From an uncultured Alphaproteobacteria bacterium (GTDB taxonomy: Bacteria > Pseudomonadota > Alphaproteobacteria > Rhizobiales > Aestuariivirgaceae), in assembly GCA_937872985.1 (NCBI GenBank), contig CALMUW010000011.1:1-52816 (forward strand): a stretch of 52,816 bases of DNA. The letters run 5' to 3'. Under the pieces are notes generated by a model that saw only the letters and a list, made by a program, of their open reading frames with translations, made no database searches and was not told the DNA's origin. This document shows positions 23,384-31,700 of this stretch, piece after piece (position 1 is the stretch's first letter; each line of letters begins with the position of its first letter). The position numbers and the translations under genes are program-made.

Positions 23384-24334
23384 ATGGGTGCGACTTTTGA
23401 ACCTGAAATGGCGGAAGTGGCGGCGGCAGCGGCGGCCCTGCGCCGGGGTGACCTCGTGGCCTTCCCGACCGAGACGGTCTATGGGCTGGGGGCGGACGCC
23501 ACCAACGACCGGGCGGTGGCCGCCATTTTCGCCGCCAAGGACCGGCCCAGCTTCAATCCCCTCATCACCCATGTGGCAACGCCCGATGCCGCCTTCGCCC
23601 TGGGCGACTTTCCGGCGGAGGCCCGCAGCCTTGGCCGTGCCTTCTGGCCCGGCCCCCTGACGCTGGTGGTGCCGCGCGCCGCCCATTGCCCGGTGTCGCT
23701 GCTGGCCTCGGCGGGCCTGCCGTCGCTGGCCATCCGGGTGCCGGCCCATCCGCTGGCGCTGGCGCTGCTGGCCGCCGTGGGCGGGCCGGTGGTGGCCCCC
23801 AGCGCCAACCCTTCAGGCCGCATCTCGCCCACCACGGCGGAGCATGTGCGCCAGGGGCTTGGCGGCAGGGTGGCGGTCATTCTCGATGGCGGCCCGGCGC
23901 ATGTGGGGCTTGAATCAACGGTGGTCAGTTTCATGGGGGCGCGGCCCACCCTGCTCCGCCCCGGCGGCCTGCCGCGCGAGGAAATCGAGGACCGGCTGGG
24001 CATCCGCCTCGGCATGAGCGAGGACGATGAGGACCAGCCCCATTCCCCCGGCCAGTTGCCCAGCCACTATGCGCCGCGCGCCGCGCTTCGCCTCAACGCC
24101 GAGGCCCCGCAGGCGGACGAAACCTACATCGGCTTCGGGCGCTATGGCGGCGGCGACTACACCCTGTCGGCCACCGGCGACCTGGCCGAGGCGGCGGCCA
24201 ACCTGTTCCGGCTGCTGCATCTGGCGGATGCACAGGGCCGGCCCATCGCCGTTGCCCCCGTGCCGCAGTTCGGCCTGGGCGAGGCCATCAACGACCGGCT
24301 GGCCCGCGCCGCCGCCCCAAGGCCCACAGCATGA
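23384..24334 (+). CDS. Threonylcarbamoyl-AMP synthase (Sua5/YrdC family)
   Basis: This 316-residue Sua5-type enzyme makes L-threonylcarbamoyladenylate for t6A37 in tRNAs reading ANN codons. The YrdC domain is evident: VAFPTETVYGLGADA near residues 25-39, AAKDRPSFNPLITHV, SLAIRVPAHPLA, and APSANPSGRISPTTAEHV. It is longer than TsaC and carries the C-terminal Sua5 domain after a linker near 215-225 (HYAPRAALRL follows). The stop overlaps the next gene (ATGA, 24331-24334), so translation is coupled to the FAD dehydrogenase. Confidence 0.92.
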   Translation: MGATFEPEMAEVAAAAAALRRGDLVAFPTETVYGLGADATNDRAVAAIFAAKDRPSFNPLITHVATPDAAFALGDFPAEARSLGRAFWPGPLTLVVPRAAHCPVSLLASAGLPSLAIRVPAHPLALALLAAVGGPVVAPSANPSGRISPTTAEHVRQGLGGRVAVILDGGPAHVGLESTVVSFMGARPTLLRPGGLPREEIEDRLGIRLGMSEDDEDQPHSPGQLPSHYAPRAALRLNAEAPQADETYIGFGRYGGGDYTLSATGDLAEAAANLFRLLHLADAQGRPIAVAPVPQFGLGEAINDRLARAAAPRPTA

Positions 24335-25743
24335 CCCGCGCGCCGACGCCCGAAACCCTGGCCCGCCTTGCCGCCGTGGTGGGGGACAACAACGCCATCA
24401 CCCATCCGGCGGACATGGCACGTTACCTCACGGAGTGGCGCGGCCTGTGGCAGGGCAAGGCCGCCATGGTGCTGCGCCCGGGCAGCACGGGCGAAGTGTC
24501 CCGTCTGCTTGCCATCGCCCATGAGACGGAGACCGCGGTGGTGCCGCAGGGTGGCAATACCGGGCTGGTGGGCGGGCAGATTCCCCTGGGAGAAGGTGAC
24601 CAGATTGTGATCGCACTGGAGCGCCTGAACCGGGTGCTGGCGGTTGATCCCGACAATCTCACCATCACGGCCGAGGCGGGCGTCACCCTGCATGGGTTGC
24701 AACAGGCCGCCGCTGACGCCGACCGGCTTTTCCCCCTGAGCCTCGCAGCGGAGGGCACCTGCCAGATCGGCGGCAATCTCTCCAGCAATGCCGGCGGCCT
24801 CAACATGCTGGCCTATGGCAATGCGCGCGATCTCTGTCTTGGCCTCGAGGTGGTGCTGGCCGATGGCCGGGTGTGGAACGGTCTCTCCCACCTGCGCAAG
24901 GACAACACCGGCTATGACCTCAAGAACCTGTTCATCGGGGCGGAAGGCACGCTCGGCATCATCACCCGATGCGTGATGAAGCTTTACCCGCAGCCGCGGG
25001 TGCATGAGACCGGCTTTGCCGCCGTGGCCTCGGTTGCGGCGGCGGTGGAACTGCTGGCGCTGGCCCGCGACCGCTCCGGCAACCGCGTGGTGGGGTTTGA
25101 ACTGCTCCATGCCAATGCGGTTGATTTTGCGGTGCGCCACATGGGCCAGCGCCAGCCCCTGTCGGCAGCGGCGGAATGGTCGGTGCTGGTGGAACTGGCG
25201 GACCCCGCGGCTGGCGCGCTCATGGACATCATGGAACAGGCGCTGGAGCGCGGGCTGGTGACGGATGCCATGGTGGCCCAGTCGGAAGCGCAACGCGGCG
25301 ACCTCTGGGCCCTGCGCGAGGCCATTTCCGAGGCCCAGAAATTCGAGGGCGGCTCCATCAAGCACGATGTCTCGGTGCCGGTGTCGCACATCCCCGCCTT
25401 CCTCACCGAAGCCATGGCGGCGGTGGAACGCGTGGTGCCGGGAGCGCGGCCCGTGCCCTTCGGCCACATGGGTGACGGCAATATCCATTTCAACATCACC
25501 CAGCCCCAGGGCGCCGACAAGGATGAGTTCCTGGCGCAATGGCACCATATGAGCGCGGCGGTGTTCCAGGTGGTGCTGCTCCATGGCGGTTCCATCTCCG
25601 CTGAACATGGCATCGGCGTCTTGAAGCGCGAGGACATGCGGGCCATCAAATCGCCGGTGGCGCTGGACCTGATGCGCGGGATCAAGCAAGTGCTCGACCC
25701 CAAGGGCATCATGAATCCCGGCAAGGTGCTGCCGGAGCCATGA
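24331..25743 (+). CDS. FAD-linked D-2-hydroxyacid dehydrogenase (D-2-hydroxyglutarate/D-lactate type)
   Basis: This 470-residue flavoprotein has a PCMH-type FAD domain: VVPQGGNTGLVGGQ near 70-83, then EGTCQIGGNLSSNAGG and GYDLKNLFIGAEGTLGIIT. The C-terminal FAD-oxidase domain carries the metal/substrate motif GHMGDGNIHFN and ends with EHGIGVLKRE. These enzymes oxidise D-2-hydroxy acids and pass electrons to a quinone, cytochrome or ETF. An ETF-QO gene lies at 47515-49176. D-2-hydroxyglutarate is the commonest substrate of this subgroup, but D-lactate cannot be excluded. It is coupled to the genes on both sides by 4-nt overlaps. Confidence 0.88.
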   Translation: MTRAPTPETLARLAAVVGDNNAITHPADMARYLTEWRGLWQGKAAMVLRPGSTGEVSRLLAIAHETETAVVPQGGNTGLVGGQIPLGEGDQIVIALERLNRVLAVDPDNLTITAEAGVTLHGLQQAAADADRLFPLSLAAEGTCQIGGNLSSNAGGLNMLAYGNARDLCLGLEVVLADGRVWNGLSHLRKDNTGYDLKNLFIGAEGTLGIITRCVMKLYPQPRVHETGFAAVASVAAAVELLALARDRSGNRVVGFELLHANAVDFAVRHMGQRQPLSAAAEWSVLVELADPAAGALMDIMEQALERGLVTDAMVAQSEAQRGDLWALREAISEAQKFEGGSIKHDVSVPVSHIPAFLTEAMAAVERVVPGARPVPFGHMGDGNIHFNITQPQGADKDEFLAQWHHMSAAVFQVVLLHGGSISAEHGIGVLKREDMRAIKSPVALDLMRGIKQVLDPKGIMNPGKVLPEP

Positions 25744-26201
25744 GCTTTGCCCCCGCCACGATGGACGACGCGGAAGCCCTTGCCGCTCTCTGGCAGGCCT
25801 GCGGCCTCAGCCGGCCATGGAATGATCCGCACAAGGACATTTCCTTTGCGCTCGCCGGGCCTGCCTCCACCATTCTGGTCGCCCGCGCCGAAGGCCGGAT
25901 CATCGCCAGCGTCATGGCGGGGCATGATGGCCATCGCGGTATGCTCTACTATGTGGCGGTGGACCCCGCCCACCAGCGCCGGGGCCTGGGCAAGGCAGCG
26001 GTGCGCGCGGCAGAGGCGTGGCTGGCGCAGCACGGCGTGTGGAAGGTCAATCTTCTGGTGCGGGCCGAGAATGCTGCGGTGAAGGACTTTTACGGGGCCC
26101 TGGGCTATGAGGTGAACCCGGTCCTGTGCATGGCCCGGAAGATCACAGCAGACGCGGCGCCTCCGGTCGCGCCCGCTTCAGGCCCACCGGCTCGGCGGTA
26201 A
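25740..26201 (+). CDS. GNAT-family N-acetyltransferase
   Basis: This 153-residue GNAT protein binds acetyl-CoA through VAVDPAHQRRGLGKAAVRAAEAWL (near residues 77-100). It resembles YpeA-type acetyltransferases with the motif FYGALGYEVNPVLCMARKI near the end. The substrate is unknown. The start overlaps the preceding stop (ATGA). The last 59 nt overlap the 3' end of the opposite-strand SRAP gene, and the C-terminal ~19 residues (Ala/Pro-rich) fall in this overlap and lie outside the GNAT fold. Confidence 0.85.
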   Translation: MSFAPATMDDAEALAALWQACGLSRPWNDPHKDISFALAGPASTILVARAEGRIIASVMAGHDGHRGMLYYVAVDPAHQRRGLGKAAVRAAEAWLAQHGVWKVNLLVRAENAAVKDFYGALGYEVNPVLCMARKITADAAPPVAPASGPPARR

Positions 26202-26790
26202 AGACTTCATCATCCGGGGCGGCCAGCAGACGCAGGGCCTCGGTCTCAGCCACACGATCGACATCGAGCCAGCGGTCAAAATCCTTCTCGGCCACCAGCG
26301 CGGGATTGCGCTCGTGAATGGCGGCGAGATGGCCCAGCGCCGGCAGGGTGATGATGGCCGCCCCCTCGACCTCGCTGCCATCGGGGGCCATCCAGTGCTC
26401 CCACAGGCCCGCCATGGCGAAGAGACCGCCATCAAACCGCGCCATGAACCATGCCTGCCTGCGGCCCTTCTCGCCCTGCCACTCAAAGAAGCCATCGGCG
26501 GGAATGAGACAGCGGCGGCGCTTCAGCGCATGGCGGAAGGAGGGCTTCTCCGCGATGCCCTCGATGCGCGCATTGAGAAAGGGCCGCGCCGCCATCTCCA
26601 CCTTGCCCCAGGAGGGAATGAAGCCCCAGCGCAGCAGCGCAAACTGACGTTCCCCGCGCGCGCCACGAATGACCGCGATGGGTTCCATGGGCCGGATTTC
26701 GGGCCGGGGCGGAAAGCCGTCGGCGCTGTGATGGCGAAACCGGGCGCGCAGTTCCGCCGGAGACTTGCGCAAACTGTAGAGGGTGCACAT
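26143..26790 (-). CDS. SOS response-associated peptidase (SRAP/YedK/HMCES family)
   Basis: This 215-residue SRAP protein shields abasic sites in single-stranded DNA by forming a covalent link through Cys2. Key residues are present: Cys2 directly after the initiator Met (MCTLYSLRKS), Asn73 (FLNAR), Glu103 (ADGFFEW) and His159 (AAIHERNP). The start must be ATG 26790, since only this exposes the Cys after Met removal. No GTTC-N7-GTTC LexA box is visible in the 179 nt upstream. Its 3' end overlaps the convergent GNAT gene by 59 nt. Confidence 0.93.
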   Translation of the reverse strand: MCTLYSLRKSPAELRARFRHHSADGFPPRPEIRPMEPIAVIRGARGERQFALLRWGFIPSWGKVEMAARPFLNARIEGIAEKPSFRHALKRRRCLIPADGFFEWQGEKGRRQAWFMARFDGGLFAMAGLWEHWMAPDGSEVEGAAIITLPALGHLAAIHERNPALVAEKDFDRWLDVDRVAETEALRLLAAPDDEVFTAEPVGLKRARPEAPRLL

Positions 26791-26853
26791 GGGGCGCAGT
26801 CTATGCCGCCTCCCCCCCATTGCAAGTATTTGAAGCAATAGTGCTTCCCGGCA

Positions 26854-26868
26854 TTAACCTTTTCTTAA
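26854..26868. promoter_or_regulatory. Candidate CtrA binding site (TTAA-N7-TTAA)
   Basis: TTAA (26854-26857) and TTAA (26865-26868) are separated by exactly 7 nt, the full CtrA consensus, in the intergenic region between the divergent SRAP gene and the small gene at 26970. It lies about 100 nt upstream of that small gene and 64 nt from the SRAP start. Which gene it would control is unclear. Confidence 0.4.
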
Positions 26869-26969
26869 GGATGGACTCGAAGGCGGTTAACCGGCTGGCT
26901 AAGGTGCGGTTCAGGGATGGGGAGACGGCAGTTCAACACCGCCGCCTGCCTGAGTTTTGAAAGTTTCAC

Positions 26970-27245
26970 ATGCACCGCAATCCGCCCAAGGAACTGGCCG
27001 CGTCGGTAACTGACGAACATCGCCGCATGGAGGCGAAACACGCCGCGCTCCGCCATATCATGGATGCCTGGGAAGAGGCGGTTTACGAGGGGCTGGACCC
27101 CGACGCCATCGCCACGGCGGCAATTTTCGCCGCCCTCTCCGACATGATCGGCAGCTATGGCGAAGAGCCGGTGGCGGTGATGTGCGAGCGCCTGCCGGAG
27201 CGTATCCGCCACGGTGAATTCACCACCGTGAAGACACGGCAGTAG
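26970..27245 (+). CDS. Small conserved-looking protein of unknown function
   Basis: This 91-residue protein has the sequence pattern of a soluble, mostly helical protein: HRRMEAKHAALRHIMDAWEEA, then AIATAAIFAALSDMIGSYGEE, and a short tail. I do not recognise the family. There is no signal peptide or membrane segment. Codon use looks like the neighbours (GC-rich third positions), which supports a real gene. ATG 26970 has only a weak ribosome-binding signal. A TTAA-N7-TTAA box lies upstream, which could suggest cell-cycle control. It ends 7 nt from the convergent acuI-like gene. Confidence 0.65.
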   Translation: MHRNPPKELAASVTDEHRRMEAKHAALRHIMDAWEEAVYEGLDPDAIATAAIFAALSDMIGSYGEEPVAVMCERLPERIRHGEFTTVKTRQ

Positions 27246-27252
27246 GCGCCAC

Positions 27253-28242
27253 TCACTTCCTTACATCCACGACCACCCGGCCCCGCACCTTGCCCTGCAC
27301 GATGTCGGCGGCAATGCGCGGCACGTCATCGAGCGTCACATGGGTGGCGAGGCTCGCCAGCCTGGCGCGGTCGAGGTCGCGGGCGATGCGCGCCCACGCG
27401 GCTCTCCGGCGCGGCATGGGGGTTGTCACCGAATTGACGCCGATGAGCTTTACCCCGCGCAGGATGAAGGGTGCTACAGTGGTGGGCAGGTCCATGCCCT
27501 GGGCATTACCGCAGGCCACCACGGTGCCGTCCTGCATGATCTGGGAAATGACATGGGCCAGCGTGGTTGACCCCACCGAGTCGATGGCCGCGGCCCAGCG
27601 CGCCTTGGCCAGGGCCTTCACCGGGCCGGAGAATTCCTCGCGGCCAATGACCGTTTGCGCACCCAGGCCCTTGAGAAATTCCGCCTCCTCCACCCGGCCC
27701 GTCACCGCCGCCACGCGATAGCCGAGCCTGGCCAGGATCGACACGGTGACTGAACCGACGCCGCCCGCCGCCCCGGTCACCAGCACCTCGCCCGCGCCGG
27801 GGGCAACACCCTGTTCCTCCAGCGCCATGACGTTGAGCATGGCGGTGTAGCCGGCCACCCCCACGGCCATGCAGTCGGAGGCCGTCCAGCCCTGGGGCAC
27901 GGCCACCAGCCAGTCGCCCTTCACCCGCGCCACTTCGGCAAAGCCGCCGTCATAGTTCTCGCCATGGCCCCAGCCGTTCAGCACCACCTGATCGCCGGGC
28001 TGCCAGTCGGGGTGGTCCGAGGTCAGGACCGTGCCGGCGAAATCGACGCCGGGGTTGAGCGGATAGTGGCGGATGATGGGCGCCTTGTTCATCAGCGCCA
28101 GACCATCCTTGTAGTTGACCGAGGAATGGGAGACGGCAACCGTCACATCGCCCTCGGTCAGATCGTCCTCGGTGAGGGTGACGAAGCGGGCCTCCTGGCC
28201 ATCGTCGGTCTTGAAAATCCTGAGTGCGCGAAACTGGGTCAT
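27253..28242 (-). CDS. acuI: Acrylyl-CoA reductase / YhdH-type quinone oxidoreductase
   Basis: This 329-residue zinc-free medium-chain reductase has an N-terminal GroES-like domain (SSVNYKDGLALMNKAPIIRHYPLNPGVD) and a Rossmann domain with TGAAGGVGSVTVSILARLGY near 156-175. These are hallmarks of the AcuI/YhdH group, which reduces acryloyl-CoA to propionyl-CoA with NADPH. It overlaps the dihydroorotase stop by 4 nt and is translated with it, though no pathway link is obvious. Substrate choice within the family is not provable here. Confidence 0.87.
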   Translation of the reverse strand: MTQFRALRIFKTDDGQEARFVTLTEDDLTEGDVTVAVSHSSVNYKDGLALMNKAPIIRHYPLNPGVDFAGTVLTSDHPDWQPGDQVVLNGWGHGENYDGGFAEVARVKGDWLVAVPQGWTASDCMAVGVAGYTAMLNVMALEEQGVAPGAGEVLVTGAAGGVGSVTVSILARLGYRVAAVTGRVEEAEFLKGLGAQTVIGREEFSGPVKALAKARWAAAIDSVGSTTLAHVISQIMQDGTVVACGNAQGMDLPTTVAPFILRGVKLIGVNSVTTPMPRRRAAWARIARDLDRARLASLATHVTLDDVPRIAADIVQGKVRGRVVVDVRK

Positions 28243-29576
28243 GCGGTCCTCGTCAAGGCTTCGCCGAAGCGGATGGGCTGGCCTGCGGCCCGGCCCAGGA
28301 TTTCACCCTGCCACATGGCGAGCCTGCCCCGCACCATGGTGCCCACCGGCCAGCCGGTGACCTTCTTGCCGTCATAGGGCGTCCAGCCGCAGCGGCTTTC
28401 AATCCAGCGGTCGGTGATGGTCTCCCGGCGCTTCAGATCGACGATGGTGAAGTCGGCATCATAGCCCAGCGCCACGCGGCCCTTGCTCGCGATGCCGAAG
28501 AGGCGCTGGACACCATGGGAGGTCAGATCGACGAAGCGTTCGAGTGTCAGGCGTCCGGCGTTCACGTGGTCGAGCATGATGGGCACCAGCGTCTGCACCC
28601 CGGTCATGCCGGAGGGCGAGGCCGGATAGGGCCTGGCCTTTTCCTCCAGCGTGTGGGGCGCATGGTCCGAGCCCAGCACATCGACCAGTCCATGGGCGAG
28701 AGCCGCCCACAGGGCGGCGCGATGCTCCGGCCCCCGCACCGGCGGGGTCATCTGCAATCTGGTGGCGAGGCGGGCGTAGTCATCGGCGGAGAGGGTCAGG
28801 TGATGCGGCGTCACCTCGACGCTGGCAAGATCGCGGTGCTCGGCCAAAAGCGGCAATTCCTCGGCAGTGGAGACATGGAGCACATGGATGCGCTTGCCCG
28901 CCGCCTTCGCCAGGCGCAGCAGGCGCTCGGTGCAGAGGCGCGCGGCCTCGGCATCACGCCACACGGGATGGCTGGCCGGATCGCCCGCCACCTGATGGGA
29001 GACCCGCGCCTTCAGGCGCGCCTCGTCCTCGGAATGGAAGGCGGCGCGGCGTGAGATATGGGCGAGAACGGTGGCCACGCCGTCATCGTCATCGACCAGA
29101 AGGTCGCCGGTGGACGAGCCCATGAAAACCTTGACCCCGGCGCAGCCTTCGCGTTTTTCCAGTTCTGCCAGTTCCGCCGCGTTGTCGCGGGTGCCCCCCA
29201 TGTAGAAGGCGAAGTCGCAGTGCATGCGGTCGCGGGCGCGGGCCACCTTGTCGGCCAGGGCCGCCGCGCTGGCGGGGAGCGGCTTGGTGTTGGGCATCTC
29301 GAAAACCGCCGTCACCCCGCCCATGACGGCAGCCCGGCCCCCGCTCTCCAGATCCTCCTTGTGGGTCAGGCCCGGTTCGCGCAGGTGAACCTGGGTGTCG
29401 ATGACGCCGGGCAGAATGTGCAGGCCCGCACAGTCCAGGGTTTCCCGCGCCGCCAGATTCGACACGTCACCGATGGCCACGATGCGGCCTCCGTTCACGG
29501 CGATGTCGCGCGCGCCCACGCCAGCGTGATTGACGAGGGTGCCGCCCTTCAGGATCAGGTCAATGTGACGGGCCAT
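28239..29576 (-). CDS. pyrC: Dihydroorotase-family amidohydrolase (Q-x-H variant)
   Basis: This 445-residue amidohydrolase has the dihydroorotase frame: GVIDTQVHLREPG near 57-69, FEMPNTKPL near 92-100, K149 in KVFMGSS, H181 in HSEDE, H234 in HVLHVST, and catalytic D304 in GSDHAPHT. It should form the ring of dihydroorotate in pyrimidine synthesis. The first metal ligand of the usual H-x-H is Gln62, with only H64 present. I recall this Q-V-H form in rhizobial homologues, so it may be a lineage trait, but it could alter metal binding or substrate. An allantoinase or hydantoinase role is less likely given the REPG motif. Confidence 0.85.
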   Translation of the reverse strand: MARHIDLILKGGTLVNHAGVGARDIAVNGGRIVAIGDVSNLAARETLDCAGLHILPGVIDTQVHLREPGLTHKEDLESGGRAAVMGGVTAVFEMPNTKPLPASAAALADKVARARDRMHCDFAFYMGGTRDNAAELAELEKREGCAGVKVFMGSSTGDLLVDDDDGVATVLAHISRRAAFHSEDEARLKARVSHQVAGDPASHPVWRDAEAARLCTERLLRLAKAAGKRIHVLHVSTAEELPLLAEHRDLASVEVTPHHLTLSADDYARLATRLQMTPPVRGPEHRAALWAALAHGLVDVLGSDHAPHTLEEKARPYPASPSGMTGVQTLVPIMLDHVNAGRLTLERFVDLTSHGVQRLFGIASKGRVALGYDADFTIVDLKRRETITDRWIESRCGWTPYDGKKVTGWPVGTMVRGRLAMWQGEILGRAAGQPIRFGEALTRTA

Positions 29577-29611
29577 GGCAGTTCCTTGATTGTCGTCCCT
29601 GTCCTACGTAA

Positions 29612-30460
29612 ATGGGGATGATGAGTGACGCAACCCGCCGCCCTGATTTTCCGCTGCAACATCTGCCCCGGCGTGCCGTTCTGGCCGTGTCCGGGGCGGA
29701 GGCCCTGCCCTTTCTGCAACGGCTGGTGACGGCGGATGTGGCCGCACTGGCCGAGGGGTCTGCGGCCCATGCCGCGCTGCTGACGCCGCAGGGCAAGATC
29801 CTGCACGACTTCTTCCTGCTGCGACGGGGCGAGGCGGTGCTGATCGACTGCGCCCTGAGCCAGCGCGAGGCACTGGCGAAACGGCTCACGCTCTACAAGC
29901 TGCGCAGCGCGGTGGACATCGCGGTGCGCGATGACCTCGATGTCGGCGTGGCCAGCGTGGCATCCGCCGGGGCCTATGCCGACCCCCGGCTGGCGGCGGC
30001 GGGGTTCCGGCTCTTCGCGCCGGCGGGCAGCCTGCCCCAGGGCGGGGCCTATGAGCCGGCGCGGCTGGCGCTGGCTCTGCCGGACAGTGACGCCGACATC
30101 GGTTCCGGCGTGCTCTTCCCGCATGAGGCCAATCTCGATCAGCTCAACGGCATCTCCTTCAGCAAGGGCTGTTATGTGGGTCAGGAGGTGGTGTCGCGCA
30201 TGGAGCATCGCGGCACGGCCAAGGCGCGCATCGTGGCGCTGGGCTTCACCGGCCCTGCTCCCGGCGCGGCGGCGATCACCAGCGGCGACACGGCCATGGG
30301 CGAGCTTCTGTCGGTGGGCGATGGCCGGGCGCTGGCGCTGTTGCGCCTCGACCGGCTGGCAGAGGCAACGGCCCCGCTGATGGCAGGGGCCACGCGGCTG
30401 CACCCCGAGAAGCCCTTCTGGGCCCGCTTCGACATGACCATTCCTGAGGCAGCGGTATGA
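29612..30460 (+). CDS. ygfZ: YgfZ/GcvT-like folate-binding Fe-S maintenance protein
   Basis: This 282-residue GcvT-fold protein carries the YgfZ signature KGCYVGQE at residues 185-192 (Cys187). The family uses tetrahydrofolate to help assemble or repair certain Fe-S enzymes and to support tRNA modification. Three in-frame ATGs (29612, 29618, 29621) are possible starts, and the choice is uncertain by three codons. It is coupled to the tag gene by a 4-nt overlap (30457-30460) and divergent from dihydroorotase across 35 nt. Confidence 0.9.
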   Translation: MGMMSDATRRPDFPLQHLPRRAVLAVSGAEALPFLQRLVTADVAALAEGSAAHAALLTPQGKILHDFFLLRRGEAVLIDCALSQREALAKRLTLYKLRSAVDIAVRDDLDVGVASVASAGAYADPRLAAAGFRLFAPAGSLPQGGAYEPARLALALPDSDADIGSGVLFPHEANLDQLNGISFSKGCYVGQEVVSRMEHRGTAKARIVALGFTGPAPGAAAITSGDTAMGELLSVGDGRALALLRLDRLAEATAPLMAGATRLHPEKPFWARFDMTIPEAAV

Positions 30461-31047
30461 CGGCGGTGACACATGAGGACGGCGTCTGCCGCTGCGGCTG
30501 GTGCGGCACGGACCCTCTCTACATGGCCTATCACGACACGGAATGGGGCGTGCCGGAGCGTGACGCGCGCGCGCTTTATGAGAAGCTCATCCTCGATGGC
30601 TTTCAGGCGGGCCTGTCGTGGATCACCATCCTGCGCAAGCGCGACAATTTCCGCCGCGCCTTCGATGACTTCGATCCGGAAAAAATCGCGCGCTACACGC
30701 CGAAGAAAGTCGAGCGCCTGATGCAGGATGCGGGCATCGTGCGCAACCGCGCCAAGATCGAGGCGGCGGTGACCAGCGCGCAGGCCTATCTCGCCCTGCC
30801 GGATTTTTCCGGCCACCTCTGGGGCTTTGTCGACGGCCAGCCGATCCAGAACCGCCATGCCCACCTGCATGAGGTGCCCGCCGCGACCCCGCTTGCCGAA
30901 AAAATCGCCAAGGACCTGAAGGGCCGCGGCTTCCGCTTCTGCGGCCCCACCATCGTCTATGCCTTCATGCAGGCTGTGGGCATGGTCAACGATCACCTGG
31001 TCACCTGCCACCGCCACGGGGCGGTGAGAGAGATCGCCCGGCCATGA
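30457..31047 (+). CDS. tag: DNA-3-methyladenine glycosylase I
   Basis: This 196-residue glycosylase removes 3-methyladenine from alkylated DNA. The N-terminal [19 protein letters not shown] and the [11 protein letters not shown] segment match Tag. The structural zinc site is complete with the expected spacing: Cys13 and His26 (13 apart), then His180 and Cys184 (4 apart). It overlaps ygfZ and the HD hydrolase gene by 4 nt each and forms a three-gene unit. No LexA box is visible upstream of this unit. Confidence 0.95.
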   Translation: MTAVTHEDGVCRCGWCGTDPLYMAYHDTEWGVPERDARALYEKLILDGFQAGLSWITILRKRDNFRRAFDDFDPEKIARYTPKKVERLMQDAGIVRNRAKIEAAVTSAQAYLALPDFSGHLWGFVDGQPIQNRHAHLHEVPAATPLAEKIAKDLKGRGFRFCGPTIVYAFMQAVGMVNDHLVTCHRHGAVREIARP

Positions 31048-31640
31048 CCGCACCCCGCGCCTGGCAGCGCATGCTCTCGGGGCGGCGGCTCGACCTGCTC
31101 GATCCCTCGCCGCTCGACATCGAGATCGCGGATATTGCCCATGGTCTGGCGCGCGTGGCGCGGTGGAACGGCCAGACCAGAGGCGACCATGCCTTCTCGG
31201 TGGCGCAGCATTGCGTATTGGTGGAGGCGCTGGCGGCGCATGTCACGCCGGAGCTGACGCGCGAGGACCGGCTGCTGGCGCTGTTGCATGATGCGCCGGA
31301 ATATGTGGTGGGCGACATGATCTCGCCCTTCAAGGCAGCACTCGGCCTTGACTACAAGGCCTTCGAGAACCGGCTGATGGAGGCGATCCACATGCGCTTC
31401 GGCCTGCCGCCCCGCCCCAGCGCTGAGGTCAGCACCCGGATCAAGCAGGCCGACAAGATGGCGGCCTTTCTGGAAGCAACGCAACTCGCGGGCTTTGCGG
31501 TGGTGGAGGCAGAGAAGTTCTTCGGCAGGCCCAGGGGACTTTCCGGCCCAGGCTCGCGCGCCTTCACCCGGCTTGTGCCGCTGGCCCCCCCTGAGGCCTC
31601 GGCCCTTTACCTTAAGCGGTTCAGTAAATTGCTGGGCTAA
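31044..31640 (+). CDS. HD-domain phosphohydrolase (YfbR-like)
   Basis: This 198-residue HD-superfamily metal hydrolase has its ligands visible: H49 in GDHAFSVAQH, the H82-D83 pair in LLHDAPEYVVGD, and an Asp in IKQADKMAAFLEA near 138. The pattern resembles YfbR-type 5'-deoxynucleotidases and related HD proteins encoded near nucleotide or DNA repair genes. Its coupling to tag fits nucleotide sanitation, but the substrate is not known. It converges on the branched-chain aminotransferase gene with a 60-nt gap that shows no clear terminator. Confidence 0.85.
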   Translation: MTAPRAWQRMLSGRRLDLLDPSPLDIEIADIAHGLARVARWNGQTRGDHAFSVAQHCVLVEALAAHVTPELTREDRLLALLHDAPEYVVGDMISPFKAALGLDYKAFENRLMEAIHMRFGLPPRPSAEVSTRIKQADKMAAFLEATQLAGFAVVEAEKFFGRPRGLSGPGSRAFTRLVPLAPPEASALYLKRFSKLLG

Positions 31641-31700
31641 AGCTCATGCCCCGCCATGCTGCCGCATGGCCCGCTCAGCCTGGCAGCGGGTGGGCAAGCG

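Noticed and set aside
26791..26969. Possible LexA box upstream of the SRAP gene, as expected from its SOS association
   Set aside because: No GTTC-N7-GTTC or its complement could be found in this gap.
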